The notes: generated by a model not told the origin, from the sequence alone. DNA of 64,000 nt from JAYWDA01 sp043779185 (GCA_043779185.1 JAYWEQ010000156.1:18170-82169), one strand, 5' to 3'; shown: positions 32,051 through 40,568, counted from the stretch's first letter. A program made the numbers and translations.

Positions 32051-33859
32051 TTATTTGGAGGTTTTCGCTTTTGCATCCAGCTCAGCCCAGCGGGCGAACA
32101 GTTTTTCAAGGTCACTTTGTAGGCCTGAAATCAGCGTCGATAGCTCGACCAGCTTTGAAGAATCTGAAATAATTTGAGAGTCTTGAATTTTCTCTTGAGC
32201 CTCGGAAAGTAGTTTTTCCTTAGTTTGAATAAGGCCTTCCATATTATCTAATTCAAATTGTTCTTTAAAAGAAATTTTTGTGGCTTTTTCATTGCGGGCC
32301 TTGATCGCCGCCGGAGAATTTTTATTTTTCTCTTTAGCCTTTTGTTCTTCAAACCAACTTTCATACTGCAAATAACCAGTGAACCTTTCTAGGGGCTGGT
32401 CATCTCCTTCAGTGACTGGAAAAGCTAAAATATCAGTGCAAACCGCATCCATAAAATAACGATCATGAGTCACCAGGATCACGGCACCATTAAATTCAGC
32501 CAGCGCGTCTTCTAAAACTGCTAAAGTATCAACATCCAAATCATTGGTGGGTTCATCCAAAATTAAAACTTGCCCATCTTGCAACATCATTTGCGCAATC
32601 CGAAGCCTTGCCTGTTCGCCCCCTGATAATCTTTCCACAGCAAGATCTGCGGCCTGCCCCTTAAAATGAAAGCGGTCTAAATAGCTTCTAGCATAAACAT
32701 GCTGACCCCTATAAGAGACATAGTCGCCATCGGCCACTAAGTTTTTTAAAACACTTAGTTTGGGATTTAAAGTATCCCGACTTTGTTCAAAATAAACGAC
32801 GCGCAAGCCATCGGCTGGTTTGACCTTCCCCGAATCGGGAGTGACTTGTCCCATCAATGTTTTAATTAATGTCGACTTGCCGCAACCGTTATCGCCCAGC
32901 AAAGCCAAACGTGTGTTTGGGCGAATTAACAGATCTAAATTTTTAAAAAGAATTTTGCCATTGTAAGATTTGGTAATATCCAAGGCCTCGATCAGCTTTT
33001 TTGGATTGCGATCGTTTTCTCCAAAATCAATGCCCACCTGACGATCTCTATTTTTTTGCGAAAGCTGGCTGACGTCTTCCGCCAAGGCGCCAGCACTTTC
33101 GATTCTTGCTTTTTGTTTTGTTTGCCTGGCTTTGGCGCCCCGTCGCAACCATTCAGTTTCACGACGAAGAGTATTTTTTAAAACCTTTTCGCGCGTCTGT
33201 TGGGCCTCGAGCAATTGTTCTTTGGTCTCAACATAGGTGGCGTAATCGCCTTTCACAGAAATAATGTAATTTGGATTTTTCGGGTCTAAATCAAGAATCC
33301 GATTCACAACACGCTGTAAAAATAATCGATCATGGGTGATCATCAGCAGGGCAAACGGAGCCGTTTTTAAATATTCCTCCAGCCACAGGATACTTGAAAT
33401 ATCTAAATGATTGGTGGGCTCGTCCATTAACAGTAAATCAGGAGAGTTCACTAATTCCCGTGCCAAAGCCACTTTCTTTTTCCAGCCGCCAGAAAGTTTT
33501 GAGACTAAAAAATCTTCACCGAATTGATTCAAGTCAAGTCGACCCATCCACTCATAGGCCAAAGCCATGACTTCATGAGGATCTTCAGATTTAGAAATAA
33601 GGCTGGAATAAATTGTCTCTGAGTCCTCAAAGGTTGGATTTTGTTCAAGGAAACCAACTTTAAGGCCCCTTTGGAGCGTCACTTGGCCTTGATCAGCTGT
33701 CATACGACCGCAAATCATTTTTAGTAAAGTGGATTTGCCGGCGCCATTGGGACCAACCAAGCCGACACGATCGTTTTCATCCAAACCAAAATTCAAGGAT
33801 TCAAATAATAGCTTACCGGCAAAAGATTTCTCAAGATTATGGACATTAAAAATAGGCAT
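32051..33859 (-). CDS. ABC-F family ATPase (Uup-like)
   Basis: A 602-residue soluble protein with two ABC domains: GPNGAGKST, LSGGWKKKVALARE, LLMDEPTNHLD and GDNGCGKST, LSGGEQARLRIAQ, LILDEPTNDLD. It ends in a coiled coil (about residues 535-600), as in Uup, which binds DNA structures and the ribosome. The final region EKATKISFKEQFELDNME is the usual Uup motif. It differs clearly in the linker and C-terminus from the ABC-F protein at 24.7 kb, so the two are not recent copies. Confidence 0.9.
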   Translation of the reverse strand: MPIFNVHNLEKSFAGKLLFESLNFGLDENDRVGLVGPNGAGKSTLLKMICGRMTADQGQVTLQRGLKVGFLEQNPTFEDSETIYSSLISKSEDPHEVMALAYEWMGRLDLNQFGEDFLVSKLSGGWKKKVALARELVNSPDLLLMDEPTNHLDISSILWLEEYLKTAPFALLMITHDRLFLQRVVNRILDLDPKNPNYIISVKGDYATYVETKEQLLEAQQTREKVLKNTLRRETEWLRRGAKARQTKQKARIESAGALAEDVSQLSQKNRDRQVGIDFGENDRNPKKLIEALDITKSYNGKILFKNLDLLIRPNTRLALLGDNGCGKSTLIKTLMGQVTPDSGKVKPADGLRVVYFEQSRDTLNPKLSVLKNLVADGDYVSYRGQHVYARSYLDRFHFKGQAADLAVERLSGGEQARLRIAQMMLQDGQVLILDEPTNDLDVDTLAVLEDALAEFNGAVILVTHDRYFMDAVCTDILAFPVTEGDDQPLERFTGYLQYESWFEEQKAKEKNKNSPAAIKARNEKATKISFKEQFELDNMEGLIQTKEKLLSEAQEKIQDSQIISDSSKLVELSTLISGLQSDLEKLFARWAELDAKAKTSK

Positions 33860-33901
33860 ATGACGTCATATCATTTAAACTGTCTGCAAACGAGGGCTTT
33901 T

Positions 33902-34432
33902 TTGGCAACAATCATCTCTCATACGGCGATTCCTATTGCCCTTTTTTGGGCGGCAGGGCGCAAGAAAATTTCCCCCCGGCTTTTTGTGACTGGAATTCTG
34001 CTTTCCATGGCGCCGGACCTAGATATCATTGGATTTTATTTTAATATTGATTATGGCGCAGCTCTAGGGCACCGGGGAATGACCCATTCGCTCTTTTTTG
34101 CATCAGTTGTGGCTTTATTATTGACTCAATTTTCAAAATTTTTTCGTTCAAGGCCCATGACGATCTTTATTTTCTCTTTTATCAGCATGGCTTCCCATGG
34201 TGTTTTAGATGCCCTGACGAATGGCGGCCTGGGGGTGGCGTTTTTTTGGCCTTTTTCAAACCGAAGATTCTTTTTTCCCTGGCATGAGATTATTGTTTCA
34301 CCGATCGGCCTGAAGAATTTTTTAAACAGTCGGGCTTGGGTGGTTTTTCAATCTGAAATAATTTACATCTGGGTTCCTTGCCTGACTTTTGCCTTCCTCT
34401 TTCGCCGGTTCCAAGCTAAGAAGCGGGCATGA
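33902..34432 (+). CDS. YdjM-like membrane-bound metal-dependent hydrolase
   Basis: Start set at TTG 33902 because CGAGGG lies five to six bases upstream and the family begins with this MATIISH; ATG 33839 would overlap the ABC-F start. The 176-residue protein has four membrane segments with conserved metal-ligand motifs MAPDLDIIGF, GHRGMTHSLFFA and SHGVLDALTNGG. Members of this family (PF04307) are induced in the SOS response in E. coli. Histidines and aspartates on the cytoplasmic side are presumed to bind zinc. The substrate is unknown. Confidence 0.85.
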   Translation: MATIISHTAIPIALFWAAGRKKISPRLFVTGILLSMAPDLDIIGFYFNIDYGAALGHRGMTHSLFFASVVALLLTQFSKFFRSRPMTIFIFSFISMASHGVLDALTNGGLGVAFFWPFSNRRFFFPWHEIIVSPIGLKNFLNSRAWVVFQSEIIYIWVPCLTFAFLFRRFQAKKRA

Positions 34433-35286
34433 GAACTATTTTCCATATCGCTACAAAAAAAGAATGGGCCGAGGCTCAGCAAAAAGGATTTTACAGCACG
34501 GGCAGTCTTGAAAAAGAAAGCTTCATTCACTTTTCTCGACACCACCAGTTGCAAGGCGTGAGTGAACGACATTTTAAAGGAGCTAGAGATCTTGTGCTGT
34601 TGGAAATAGAACAAGAGCTTATGAAGGGCGAACTAAAATACGAAGGCTCAGAACATAATAAGTTTCCTCATTTGTACGGACCGCTGAATTTAGATTCAGT
34701 CAAAGAAACTTTTGAAATGGATTTTTCTGCAAAGCCATTTTCTTTTCCTGCAAAATATAGAATGGTTGGAGAAACATTGATTCGCCCTGGAGTGGCATCC
34801 GATGCTGCCGAGCTTGCCAGTGCCCATTTGAACTCATGGCGCGAAAGTTACCAGGGCTTGGTTCCTGATAGTTATTTAGATCGATTGCCATTAAGTTTTC
34901 GCGGACGCATGAAGTTCTGGGAGTATCTTTTTAATGAAGCCAAGGATGCGGCCACTTTTGTCGCAGAGTCCCCTGACAACGGAATTATTGGATTTAGTTC
35001 TGTCGGTGAAGCTAGAGATCCAGATTACGAAACTTGGGGTGAATTAGCTGCCATTTATGTACTGAAACAGTTTAAAAACAAAGGTATCGGTCGGGGTCTT
35101 CTCGAAATGGCTTTTGAGAATTTAAAATCCCGCGATTTTAAAAAATACTACTGCTGGGTGATTGAAAATAATCCGACGATTTCATTTTATGAAAAATCTG
35201 GGGCGCAAAAAGGCCCGGGTCGAAAGCCGATCCAGCTTGAAAAAGAATTGATCGAAATTTCTATGGAGTGGGCGGCAAATGATTGA
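34429..35286 (+). CDS. DUF952-GNAT acetyltransferase fusion
   Basis: Residues 1-105 match DUF952 (TIFHIATKKEWAEAQQKGFYSTGSLEKESFIHFSR, LYGPLNLDSV), a small domain usually found alone. Residues about 115-285 are a GNAT N-acetyltransferase (LIRPGVASDAAELASAHLNSWRESYQGLVPDSYL, with the acetyl-CoA loop FKNKGIGRGLLEMAFE). The GNAT part would acetylate an amine using acetyl-CoA; the DUF952 part may sense or present a substrate. ATG 34429 overlaps the preceding stop (four bases). The fusion is continuous. Confidence 0.85.
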   Translation: MRTIFHIATKKEWAEAQQKGFYSTGSLEKESFIHFSRHHQLQGVSERHFKGARDLVLLEIEQELMKGELKYEGSEHNKFPHLYGPLNLDSVKETFEMDFSAKPFSFPAKYRMVGETLIRPGVASDAAELASAHLNSWRESYQGLVPDSYLDRLPLSFRGRMKFWEYLFNEAKDAATFVAESPDNGIIGFSSVGEARDPDYETWGELAAIYVLKQFKNKGIGRGLLEMAFENLKSRDFKKYYCWVIENNPTISFYEKSGAQKGPGRKPIQLEKELIEISMEWAAND

Positions 35287-35295
35287 TCTCTTCAA

Positions 35296-35808
35296 TCAAT
35301 GTAAATTAAGACGCTCATGGGCGCCCTCCTCTTGGGTCTGGCCGGTCAAGACAGCTTTTGCAAAACCAATAAGCTGAACGACCATCGAAGAAGGAGAATC
35401 CCAATACTCCGCGGTTTCGACGCGCACTCTTATTAAGATTAAATTTCGATCCTCTAAGCCTTTGGGAAACCAAGTTCTGTAAAATGGAATCCAAAGCTCT
35501 TTGGCTTTGTGTGCGTCTTCAACAAGCTCGGCGCGCCCAGAAACAGAAACGTATCGATTGTCGCTAGGGGATGCATAACCCAGATTAACGTGTTGATCTT
35601 TCATTAAAGACAGAATCTTTCCTGAAGTTTTTTGAGTAAAAAACCACATATCGCCGTCAAAATCGGTTTGCTGGCAAGCCATCGGCCGACTGGCTAATGA
35701 CCCATCGGGGTCTACGGTCGTCAGCATTGCAAATTTTATCCCTTTTACCATTGTGCCGAGTTTAGCGATCGGGTCGATATCCGACTTTTTATGCAGATCA
35801 GTTTTCAT
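35296..35808 (-). CDS. pyridoxamine-phosphate-oxidase-like general stress protein
   Basis: A 170-residue split-barrel flavin-binding protein of the general stress protein 26 type: IKFAMLTTVDPDGSLASRPMACQQ, MWFFTQKTSGKILSLM, VNLGYASPSDNRYVSVSGRAEL and WFPKGLEDRNLILIRVRVETAEYWD. It lacks a PNPOx dimer region, so it is a stress-type binding protein rather than a classic PNP oxidase. GGAGG precedes the ATG. It is a single gene. Confidence 0.85.
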   Translation of the reverse strand: MKTDLHKKSDIDPIAKLGTMVKGIKFAMLTTVDPDGSLASRPMACQQTDFDGDMWFFTQKTSGKILSLMKDQHVNLGYASPSDNRYVSVSGRAELVEDAHKAKELWIPFYRTWFPKGLEDRNLILIRVRVETAEYWDSPSSMVVQLIGFAKAVLTGQTQEEGAHERLNLH

Positions 35809-35932
35809 AAAATCCTCCGGCTGAGTTTCCTTTCCTTATTTAAAAGCACTGCTAAAAACATGCACTCAGAATCTTTGAATTTGACGAAAACAACATATCG
35901 GAAGCTCTGAACCCTCTGACATCTGTTGCATT

Positions 35933-35961
35933 TTGACATTCTTAAAATCGACAGCTAGTCT
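35933..35961 (+). promoter_or_regulatory. possible sigma-70-type promoter
   Basis: Consensus -35 TTGACA (35933-35938), 17-base spacer and weak -10 TAGTCT (35956-35961), ending 10 bases before ATG 35972, which lacks a ribosome site. A very short or absent leader is possible. Confidence 0.4.
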
Positions 35962-35971
35962 GACATCGAAT

Positions 35972-37192
35972 ATGAATCATTTGAAGCGGTCCATTCTTCT
36001 CAGTGTAATCTGGTGTCTTTTTTTATTCTTTTTTGGAAGTCCGATTTTTAACTTAAGAGCCAATCTACAGGATCATGTTTCAAATATTTACTCGAGCCTT
36101 CTTTTTTGGAGCGAAGGTGTTCCGATTTATCAGAAAGGGCCCTCTGAATTTCTAGATCTGGACACGCGCCCTGAATCCCTTCAATGGGCCGATCAATTGG
36201 GGATTCCCCATGATGATATTTTAAAAAAAAGGAATGTTGAAAATCCGCGACCTTGGATAATTGTTTGGCCATGGATGCCACGACCCTATCCACCTGGGTC
36301 GGCCTTATTTTTTTCTCCATTCGGAGCTTTGGTCCAAACTGGTATTTCGCCTTACGCCATCTTTGGCTTATGTATCTTTACTCTTTTAATTTTTAGTCAT
36401 CTGACATTTTTCAAAATAAAAGACGAATTAAAAAATCATTTGGACTGGAAAAAAAGCTGGCATACGCAAGGCCTTTTCATTTTTTTAAATTTATTTTTAT
36501 ATCAAGAGCTAGTCCTTTGGGGATTATCGGGAATGTACGATATCGTGGCTTTTTTTCTTTTGGTGAATTCCATTATTTTTTTACTTCATAAGAAATGGCT
36601 GGGCTGTATTAGTTTTTACTGTTTTGCATTCTTTTTACATTACCGAAGCCTTTTTTGGGCCCCTATTCCGGTCGTTGCTTTTATTTTTTGGTGGAAATCC
36701 AGCCCTAGCTTATCAAGCAGAATTAGAATGATCCCATTAAAGGAAAAAATAATTTTAAGCAGCGCCTTACTTGTCGCGTTGGCTGGCTTTTACACTTTCA
36801 CTCTGACATACCATTCGCTACAAGGTGATTACTTAGAAATGAAGAACAATCCTTTCTATTTGACTGGATTTTCTCCTTTGAAACCTGAAGTTTTCTGGGG
36901 ATGGATTGCTTTAGTTGGAATTTTTTCTTTTGTCATGATGCGGAGAAAGGAAGGGCTTTCTATCACTTGTATCTTTTGGATTACCTTCTTGCTGACCAAA
37001 ATGCCCTTTGTAAAATCTTGGTATATTTTGTTTCTTCTGCCACTATTTTTTATTTCACAAAAAAAGTCTTTATCGAATCAGTACTGGCATTTAGGACTGT
37101 ATTTGTATTTAGGGGGCTGTGTCTTTATTAATTCGCCATTGGAATTTTACCTTTGGCATGAAATCGTTGACGTGATCAGGAGACATTCATGA
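35972..37192 (+). CDS. polytopic membrane protein, GT87-like
   Basis: From ATG 35972 the product has 406 residues and about nine to ten membrane helices. A large first periplasmic loop contains WSEGVPIYQKGPSEFLD and RPYPPGSALFFSPFGALV. This layout resembles family-87 mannosyl/arabinosyl glycosyltransferases that use polyprenyl-phosphate sugars, though the catalytic aspartate is not certain. It would act at the inner membrane on surface glycan. The stop overlaps the next gene's ATG by four bases, and the two are a coupled pair. Confidence 0.65.
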   Translation: MNHLKRSILLSVIWCLFLFFFGSPIFNLRANLQDHVSNIYSSLLFWSEGVPIYQKGPSEFLDLDTRPESLQWADQLGIPHDDILKKRNVENPRPWIIVWPWMPRPYPPGSALFFSPFGALVQTGISPYAIFGLCIFTLLIFSHLTFFKIKDELKNHLDWKKSWHTQGLFIFLNLFLYQELVLWGLSGMYDIVAFFLLVNSIIFLLHKKWLGCISFYCFAFFLHYRSLFWAPIPVVAFIFWWKSSPSLSSRIRMIPLKEKIILSSALLVALAGFYTFTLTYHSLQGDYLEMKNNPFYLTGFSPLKPEVFWGWIALVGIFSFVMMRRKEGLSITCIFWITFLLTKMPFVKSWYILFLLPLFFISQKKSLSNQYWHLGLYLYLGGCVFINSPLEFYLWHEIVDVIRRHS

Positions 37193-38787
37193 GGAAGTTA
37201 TTAAATAATCTTTGGCTATTTTTAAAAAAGCATTGTGTTTGGATAAATAGAGTCCTTTTTTCTTTAGCCTTAGGAATTCAGTTCTTGAGCGCTGTGCCAC
37301 TGATTTCAGGCTTTATGGATCACCGGTCAATTGTTGAAGCTCACGATAATGATGCCGGAAAAATGGTGGAGGTTGCTTTGCGATCTCGGTGGTACAACGA
37401 TAATAACTTTCGTTATTATGGGCCACTGTATTTCCGTGTGGCCAATACTTTTCACTCTATCGCACCAGCAAGCTCTGGGCGCTATGAATTGGGCTCTCCG
37501 GAATCCAATGAAGAATCAATTCACTTTTACGTCTTATTAACATCTTTGTTAGGTTTATTTTTATTAGGAATTTCGTGTGCGTCCTTAATCTCTGAAAAGT
37601 GGGAGGTCAGGTTTTTATTAACTCTCTTTTTGATGGCGGCATTTCTTCATCATCCGGTTTGGTCGCAATATCTTTTCACGGCCCATCCAGATCAGCTTCT
37701 AACGGGCCTTGTCGCCCTGTCGACCCTTCTGACGATTCGAAGTTTTCAGAAAAAATTTGATGATAAAAGTTTGGCCTATGCAGGATTCTCGTGGGGTTTA
37801 ACGATTTGTACCAAGTTATCTTCTTTATTTTTTCTTCCGGGCTGGATTGCTTTACTATTTTTTTTTCAAAAAGATCGTCAGCGATTTAAGGGCGCCCTTA
37901 AAAGACTGATCGCTTATGCAGCGGGCGGATATTTTTTGATTGGTTTTCCTCAGAATATCGATATTTGGGGTTCTTTAAAAAAGATGCTTAATCTTTCTGA
38001 GTTTAGCTCGGCGCCCACGTTCGCAACTTTTGTTGATTGGTGGAATCATGTCGGTGGGCAAACAATATGGCCGGCGGCCGTCATCCTTGTGGGGATCATT
38101 TTTTTTGGTTCTAAAATTCGTGAATTTAATTTTAGACAGCAAATCGTTCTATTTTTATTGATGAACCTGGGACTTTTTATTCTTACATTAAGAACTTTAG
38201 AGCTCAGTCATTCCTATTACGTCATGCCTTTTGTTGGCACCCTTTTAATGGCATTGATCGTTTTAATGAATCAAATCAGTCTGTTTGATTTAATTTTTTC
38301 TTGCAGGCCACCGATTTTTTTGCAATCAGTTTTATTTTTGCTGTTTGTGTTGGGAGCCCACTTCAATTTATTTCAATTTAAAACCGCTGGGGCGACGCAA
38401 AAATCACTGCTGACCTGCCGACCTCATTTTCAAGAGGTTTACGGTTTAACTAAAAAAGCTTTGGCTGAAAATAAATCGATCATTTCGACGCCCTACACGC
38501 CAGTACCGCTTGAAAATGAATTGGTCCACGTTGATTGGGAGCTTAACTTTGATACGCTGACAAAAGCTCAGCCAAAATTATTAGTTTTTAATCGTTCTTA
38601 TTATGCCCGCTACACGGAATCATTAAATGTTTCAAAATATGTCCAGTTAACAAACTCTGATTGGAGCACGACACAAAAATTCTATATGAGTTTCATTAAT
38701 CAAACGGATGTTAATGCGGGACCGGCCGGACAGTGGCACAAAATTTATTCAGATCAATGCAGTTTGGAAGTTTGGGAAAAGCAATAG
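37189..38787 (+). CDS. polytopic membrane protein, GT-C glycosyltransferase-like
   Basis: A 532-residue protein. A membrane helix near residue 25 precedes a loop with VEAHDNDAGKMVEVALRSRWYNDNNFRYYGPLYFR, which recalls the Asp-containing first loop of GT-C enzymes. About nine more membrane helices and a C-terminal soluble tail (from about 420) follow. Related enzymes transfer sugars from lipid carriers to glycans or proteins. The catalytic role is inferred. Coupled to the preceding membrane protein, perhaps both for surface-polymer assembly. Confidence 0.65.
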   Translation: MRKLLNNLWLFLKKHCVWINRVLFSLALGIQFLSAVPLISGFMDHRSIVEAHDNDAGKMVEVALRSRWYNDNNFRYYGPLYFRVANTFHSIAPASSGRYELGSPESNEESIHFYVLLTSLLGLFLLGISCASLISEKWEVRFLLTLFLMAAFLHHPVWSQYLFTAHPDQLLTGLVALSTLLTIRSFQKKFDDKSLAYAGFSWGLTICTKLSSLFFLPGWIALLFFFQKDRQRFKGALKRLIAYAAGGYFLIGFPQNIDIWGSLKKMLNLSEFSSAPTFATFVDWWNHVGGQTIWPAAVILVGIIFFGSKIREFNFRQQIVLFLLMNLGLFILTLRTLELSHSYYVMPFVGTLLMALIVLMNQISLFDLIFSCRPPIFLQSVLFLLFVLGAHFNLFQFKTAGATQKSLLTCRPHFQEVYGLTKKALAENKSIISTPYTPVPLENELVHVDWELNFDTLTKAQPKLLVFNRSYYARYTESLNVSKYVQLTNSDWSTTQKFYMSFINQTDVNAGPAGQWHKIYSDQCSLEVWEKQ

Positions 38788-38813
38788 GGTCACACAAAGG
38801 CTGGGACCTATTG
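38782..38813. other. hairpin between convergent genes
   Basis: CAATAGGGTC (38782-38791) pairs with GACCTATTG (38805-38813) with one bulged base. It spans the stops of both genes but has no U-run, so it may stop or protect transcripts only weakly. Confidence 0.35.
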
Positions 38814-39200
38814 GCCCTGAGTTGTTTCGCGAAGCCAACGGTAGGCTTCGTTAATATCCATAAAAAAGTTATGAGTTTGTGTCGCCGTCTTTTTTAGCTC
38901 AGCCACTTGAAGAGGATCATGATTTACAAAAGCAATGGCGATACAACGGTTTTGACAATAAGACACTAAGGACTGGCGCCACCTTTTATGGACTTCTGCT
39001 GAAACCGGCTGATAGCCATAAGTATTAACAAGAAGCTTAAATCCTCGGTCGACAAAATTATGATCTCGAACCTGTTGAAAAGATTGAGCCCATTCTTGAA
39101 TTTCTTTTAAGCCAATTTTACCAACAAGATGGGTCACAATGCCTGGAAGATTTTGATCAAAGTCCGTTTTCATCGTGACCTGACGATTTAAACTGCTCAT
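38808..39200 (-). CDS. hypothetical soluble protein, SpoIIAA/STAS-like pattern
   Basis: A 130-residue protein with GAGGGGGAC before ATG 39200. The predicted alternation of strands and helices (GIVTHLVGKIGLKEIQEWAQSF, RGFKLLVNTYGY, CIAIAFVNHDPLQVAELKK, THNFFMDINEAYRWL) and the final DINEAYRWLRE recall STAS/SpoIIAA-like domains of host-lipid regulator proteins. No signal peptide or membrane helix. Function is unknown. Confidence 0.6.
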   Translation of the reverse strand: MSSLNRQVTMKTDFDQNLPGIVTHLVGKIGLKEIQEWAQSFQQVRDHNFVDRGFKLLVNTYGYQPVSAEVHKRWRQSLVSYCQNRCIAIAFVNHDPLQVAELKKTATQTHNFFMDINEAYRWLRETTQGQ

Positions 39201-39328
39201 TTTGTCCCCCTCTAAAAATGGTAACAGATCGCAAATCTATTTCAACTCGTGACCCTGCGATGTGTTGTTCGTGGGGCCAAGACTCAATCAAGCTGCACTG
39301 TGACAGATGAAGGAGAATGATTGTCCAG

Positions 39329-39357
39329 TTGACTGGGGTCTAGGTCGCTTTGATATT
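39329..39357 (+). promoter_or_regulatory. possible sigma-70-type promoter
   Basis: TTGACT (39329-39334), 17-base spacer and GATATT (39352-39357) lie 25 bases before ATG 39383. Each box has one or two mismatches to consensus. Confidence 0.45.
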
Positions 39358-39382
39358 AACTCTATTCATCAAAGGAGAAATT

Positions 39383-39769
39383 ATGCAAATCGTTTTGTTG
39401 TTTGTTAGTTTGGTTTTTGCGACCGCACCAGGGAAAGTCTTTTTCAAAAATTTAAAAGACGGGCAAACAGTCGCAAGCAAATTTAAGGTTGAAATGGGTG
39501 TCGAGGGAAAGACTCTGCGTCCAGCCGGGCAAGATGCCGAAGATAAAATGTCAGGGCATCACCATTTGATCGTTAATGCTGGACCTGTTAAAGAAGGCGA
39601 AGTTATTCCTGCCGACGACAATCATCTGCACTTTGGGAAAGCTCAGACTGAAACTGAAGTGGACTTAAAAAAGCCAGGCACTTACACCCTGACGCTTCAG
39701 TTAGCAGATGGCGCTCATCGCTCTTACGGCGAAAAGTACAGCTCTAGCATTAAAGTGATTGTTAAATAA
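39383..39769 (+). CDS. DUF4399 exported protein
   Basis: Start at ATG 39383 with AAAGGAG eight bases upstream. The 128-residue protein has a short signal peptide (QIVLLFVSLVFATA) and a DUF4399 domain: VFFKNLKDGQTVASKFKVEMGVEG, HHHLIVNAGPVKEGEVIPADDNHLHFGKAQTE, LTLQLADGAHRSYGEKYSSSI. The conserved histidines may bind metal. It is periplasmic, of unknown role. It is a single gene, with a strong hairpin downstream. Confidence 0.85.
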   Translation: MQIVLLFVSLVFATAPGKVFFKNLKDGQTVASKFKVEMGVEGKTLRPAGQDAEDKMSGHHHLIVNAGPVKEGEVIPADDNHLHFGKAQTETEVDLKKPGTYTLTLQLADGAHRSYGEKYSSSIKVIVK

Positions 39770-39789
39770 CGAATTGAAAAATCTTTGAG

Positions 39790-39815
39790 TTTGAGGGACC
39801 CTTGCGGTCCCCAAA
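39790..39815 (+). other. GC-rich hairpin after DUF4399 gene
   Basis: TTTG-A-GGGACC and GGTCCC-CAAA pair into a 10-bp stem with one bulged base. No U-run follows, so termination efficiency is uncertain. Confidence 0.45.
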
Positions 39816-39863
39816 GTTCTCCCGCCACCTCCTCTATATATAGATGACTCATTCTGATACGAA

Positions 39864-39884
39864 ACTGTCCATGCCTTAGACAGT
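39864..39884. promoter_or_regulatory. inverted repeat ACTGTC-N9-GACAGT, possible enhancer-binding site
   Basis: Exact 6-bp arms 97-117 bases upstream of a consensus sigma-54 promoter, the usual position of an activator (UAS) site. No activator gene is adjacent. A second small palindrome TCTATATATAGA is at 39833-39844. Confidence 0.4.
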
Positions 39885-39980
39885 GACGACAAACTTGCGC
39901 CAATTTGAGACTCCGCCTGTCCAAATCCCAAATGAGCCCCCTCTAAAGAGTTTATAAGGTAAATAATCCCTATGAAAAAA

Positions 39981-39996
39981 TGGCACAGCGGTTGCT
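39981..39996 (+). promoter_or_regulatory. sigma-54 (RpoN) promoter
   Basis: TGGCAC-A-GCGG-TTGCT matches the sigma-54 consensus TGGCACG-N4-TTGC(A/T) at all key positions except one, with correct -24/-12 spacing. It is about 50 bases before the Gly/Tyr-rich lipoprotein gene. Expected transcription start is near 40008. Confidence 0.8.
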
Positions 39997-40045
39997 TAGT
40001 AACTCAGTGAAAGAAAAGTAACCTTTAAAAAAAGAGAGAGAACAT

Positions 40046-40516
40046 ATGAAAAACCTATATAAAGTGAAGAACGTTTTTTTGGTTCTAGGTTTGTCTTTGA
40101 TGGCCTTTGGATGTGGAAAAAACGATTCGAATAATAATTCTAGTGGTGGCGGCGCAGTGGCGGTGACTCCAGGAGTTTGTCCGCAGGGACAAGTTTGGAT
40201 CACGCAAGCGAATGCCTGTGTTGCTCAAGCCGGCTGTCAGGTTGGGCAGGGTTGGTATAACAACGTTTGCACTCAAGGTGTCAATCAAGGCGGTATTAAC
40301 GGTTATCCATATCAAGGTGGTTACGGTCAGGGTGGATACGGCCAGGGCGGATACGGTTACCAAGGTGGTTACGGCTATCAAGGCGGATACGGATATAATC
40401 AAGGCGGATACGGATATAATCAAGGTGGCTACAATACTCAGTATTATTCCCCTTACCAAAATAACTGTTACTACAAACAAAAAGGAATTTTTTACTACTA
40501 CGTTTGTGGTTACTAA
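40046..40516 (+). CDS. lipoprotein with Gly/Tyr/Gln low-complexity repeats
   Basis: A 156-residue lipoprotein: signal peptide with lipobox LMAFGC, lipid cysteine at residue 23, an N/S/G-rich linker, two cysteine pairs (VCPQGQ...ACVAQAGCQVG...VCTQG), then a repeat region GGYGQ/GGYGYQ/GGYGYNQ (about residues 90-130), and a Y-rich end with two cysteines. The domain resembles aggregating or phase-separating low-complexity proteins. It is probably surface-exposed. The single sigma-54 promoter upstream and the strong terminator downstream indicate an activator-controlled monocistronic gene. Confidence 0.8.
   Translation: MKNLYKVKNVFLVLGLSLMAFGCGKNDSNNNSSGGGAVAVTPGVCPQGQVWITQANACVAQAGCQVGQGWYNNVCTQGVNQGGINGYPYQGGYGQGGYGQGGYGYQGGYGYQGGYGYNQGGYGYNQGGYNTQYYSPYQNNCYYKQKGIFYYYVCGY
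40312..40433 (+). repeat. tandem Gly/Tyr-coding repeat
   Basis: Units of 15, 18 and 21 bases encode GGYGQ, GGYGYQ and GGYGYNQ. Two 21-base units (40379-40399 and 40400-40420) are identical, which suggests recent slippage. Confidence 0.85.
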
Positions 40517-40537
40517 GAATTAATTTTCTGAAATTTC

Positions 40538-40568
40538 AAGAACCCCGCTTCGAAAGAGCGGGGTTCTT
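40538..40568. terminator. strong bidirectional terminator
   Basis: AAGAACCCCGCT (40538-40549) and AGCGGGGTTCTT (40557-40568) form a perfect 12-bp stem followed by TTATTTT on the plus strand. The stop codon of the convergent gene (40568-40570) begins in the stem. Confidence 0.9.

Noticed and set aside
24699..33859. ABC-F genes as antibiotic-resistance determinants
   Set aside because: Both look like housekeeping Uup/YheS-type proteins with coiled-coil tails; no resistance context.
33839..33901. Start of the YdjM-like gene at ATG 33839 or 33860
   Set aside because: These overlap the ABC-F start region and lack a ribosome site; TTG 33902 has CGAGGG and the family start.
39833..39844. TCTATATATAGA palindrome as an operator
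   Set aside because: An A/T-rich self-complementary 12-mer is easily random; kept only as a note by the sigma-54 promoter.
40312..40433. Possible CRISPR or satellite array
   Set aside because: Repeat unit lengths (15, 18 and 21) follow codons of the Gly/Tyr region; there are no unique spacers of constant length.
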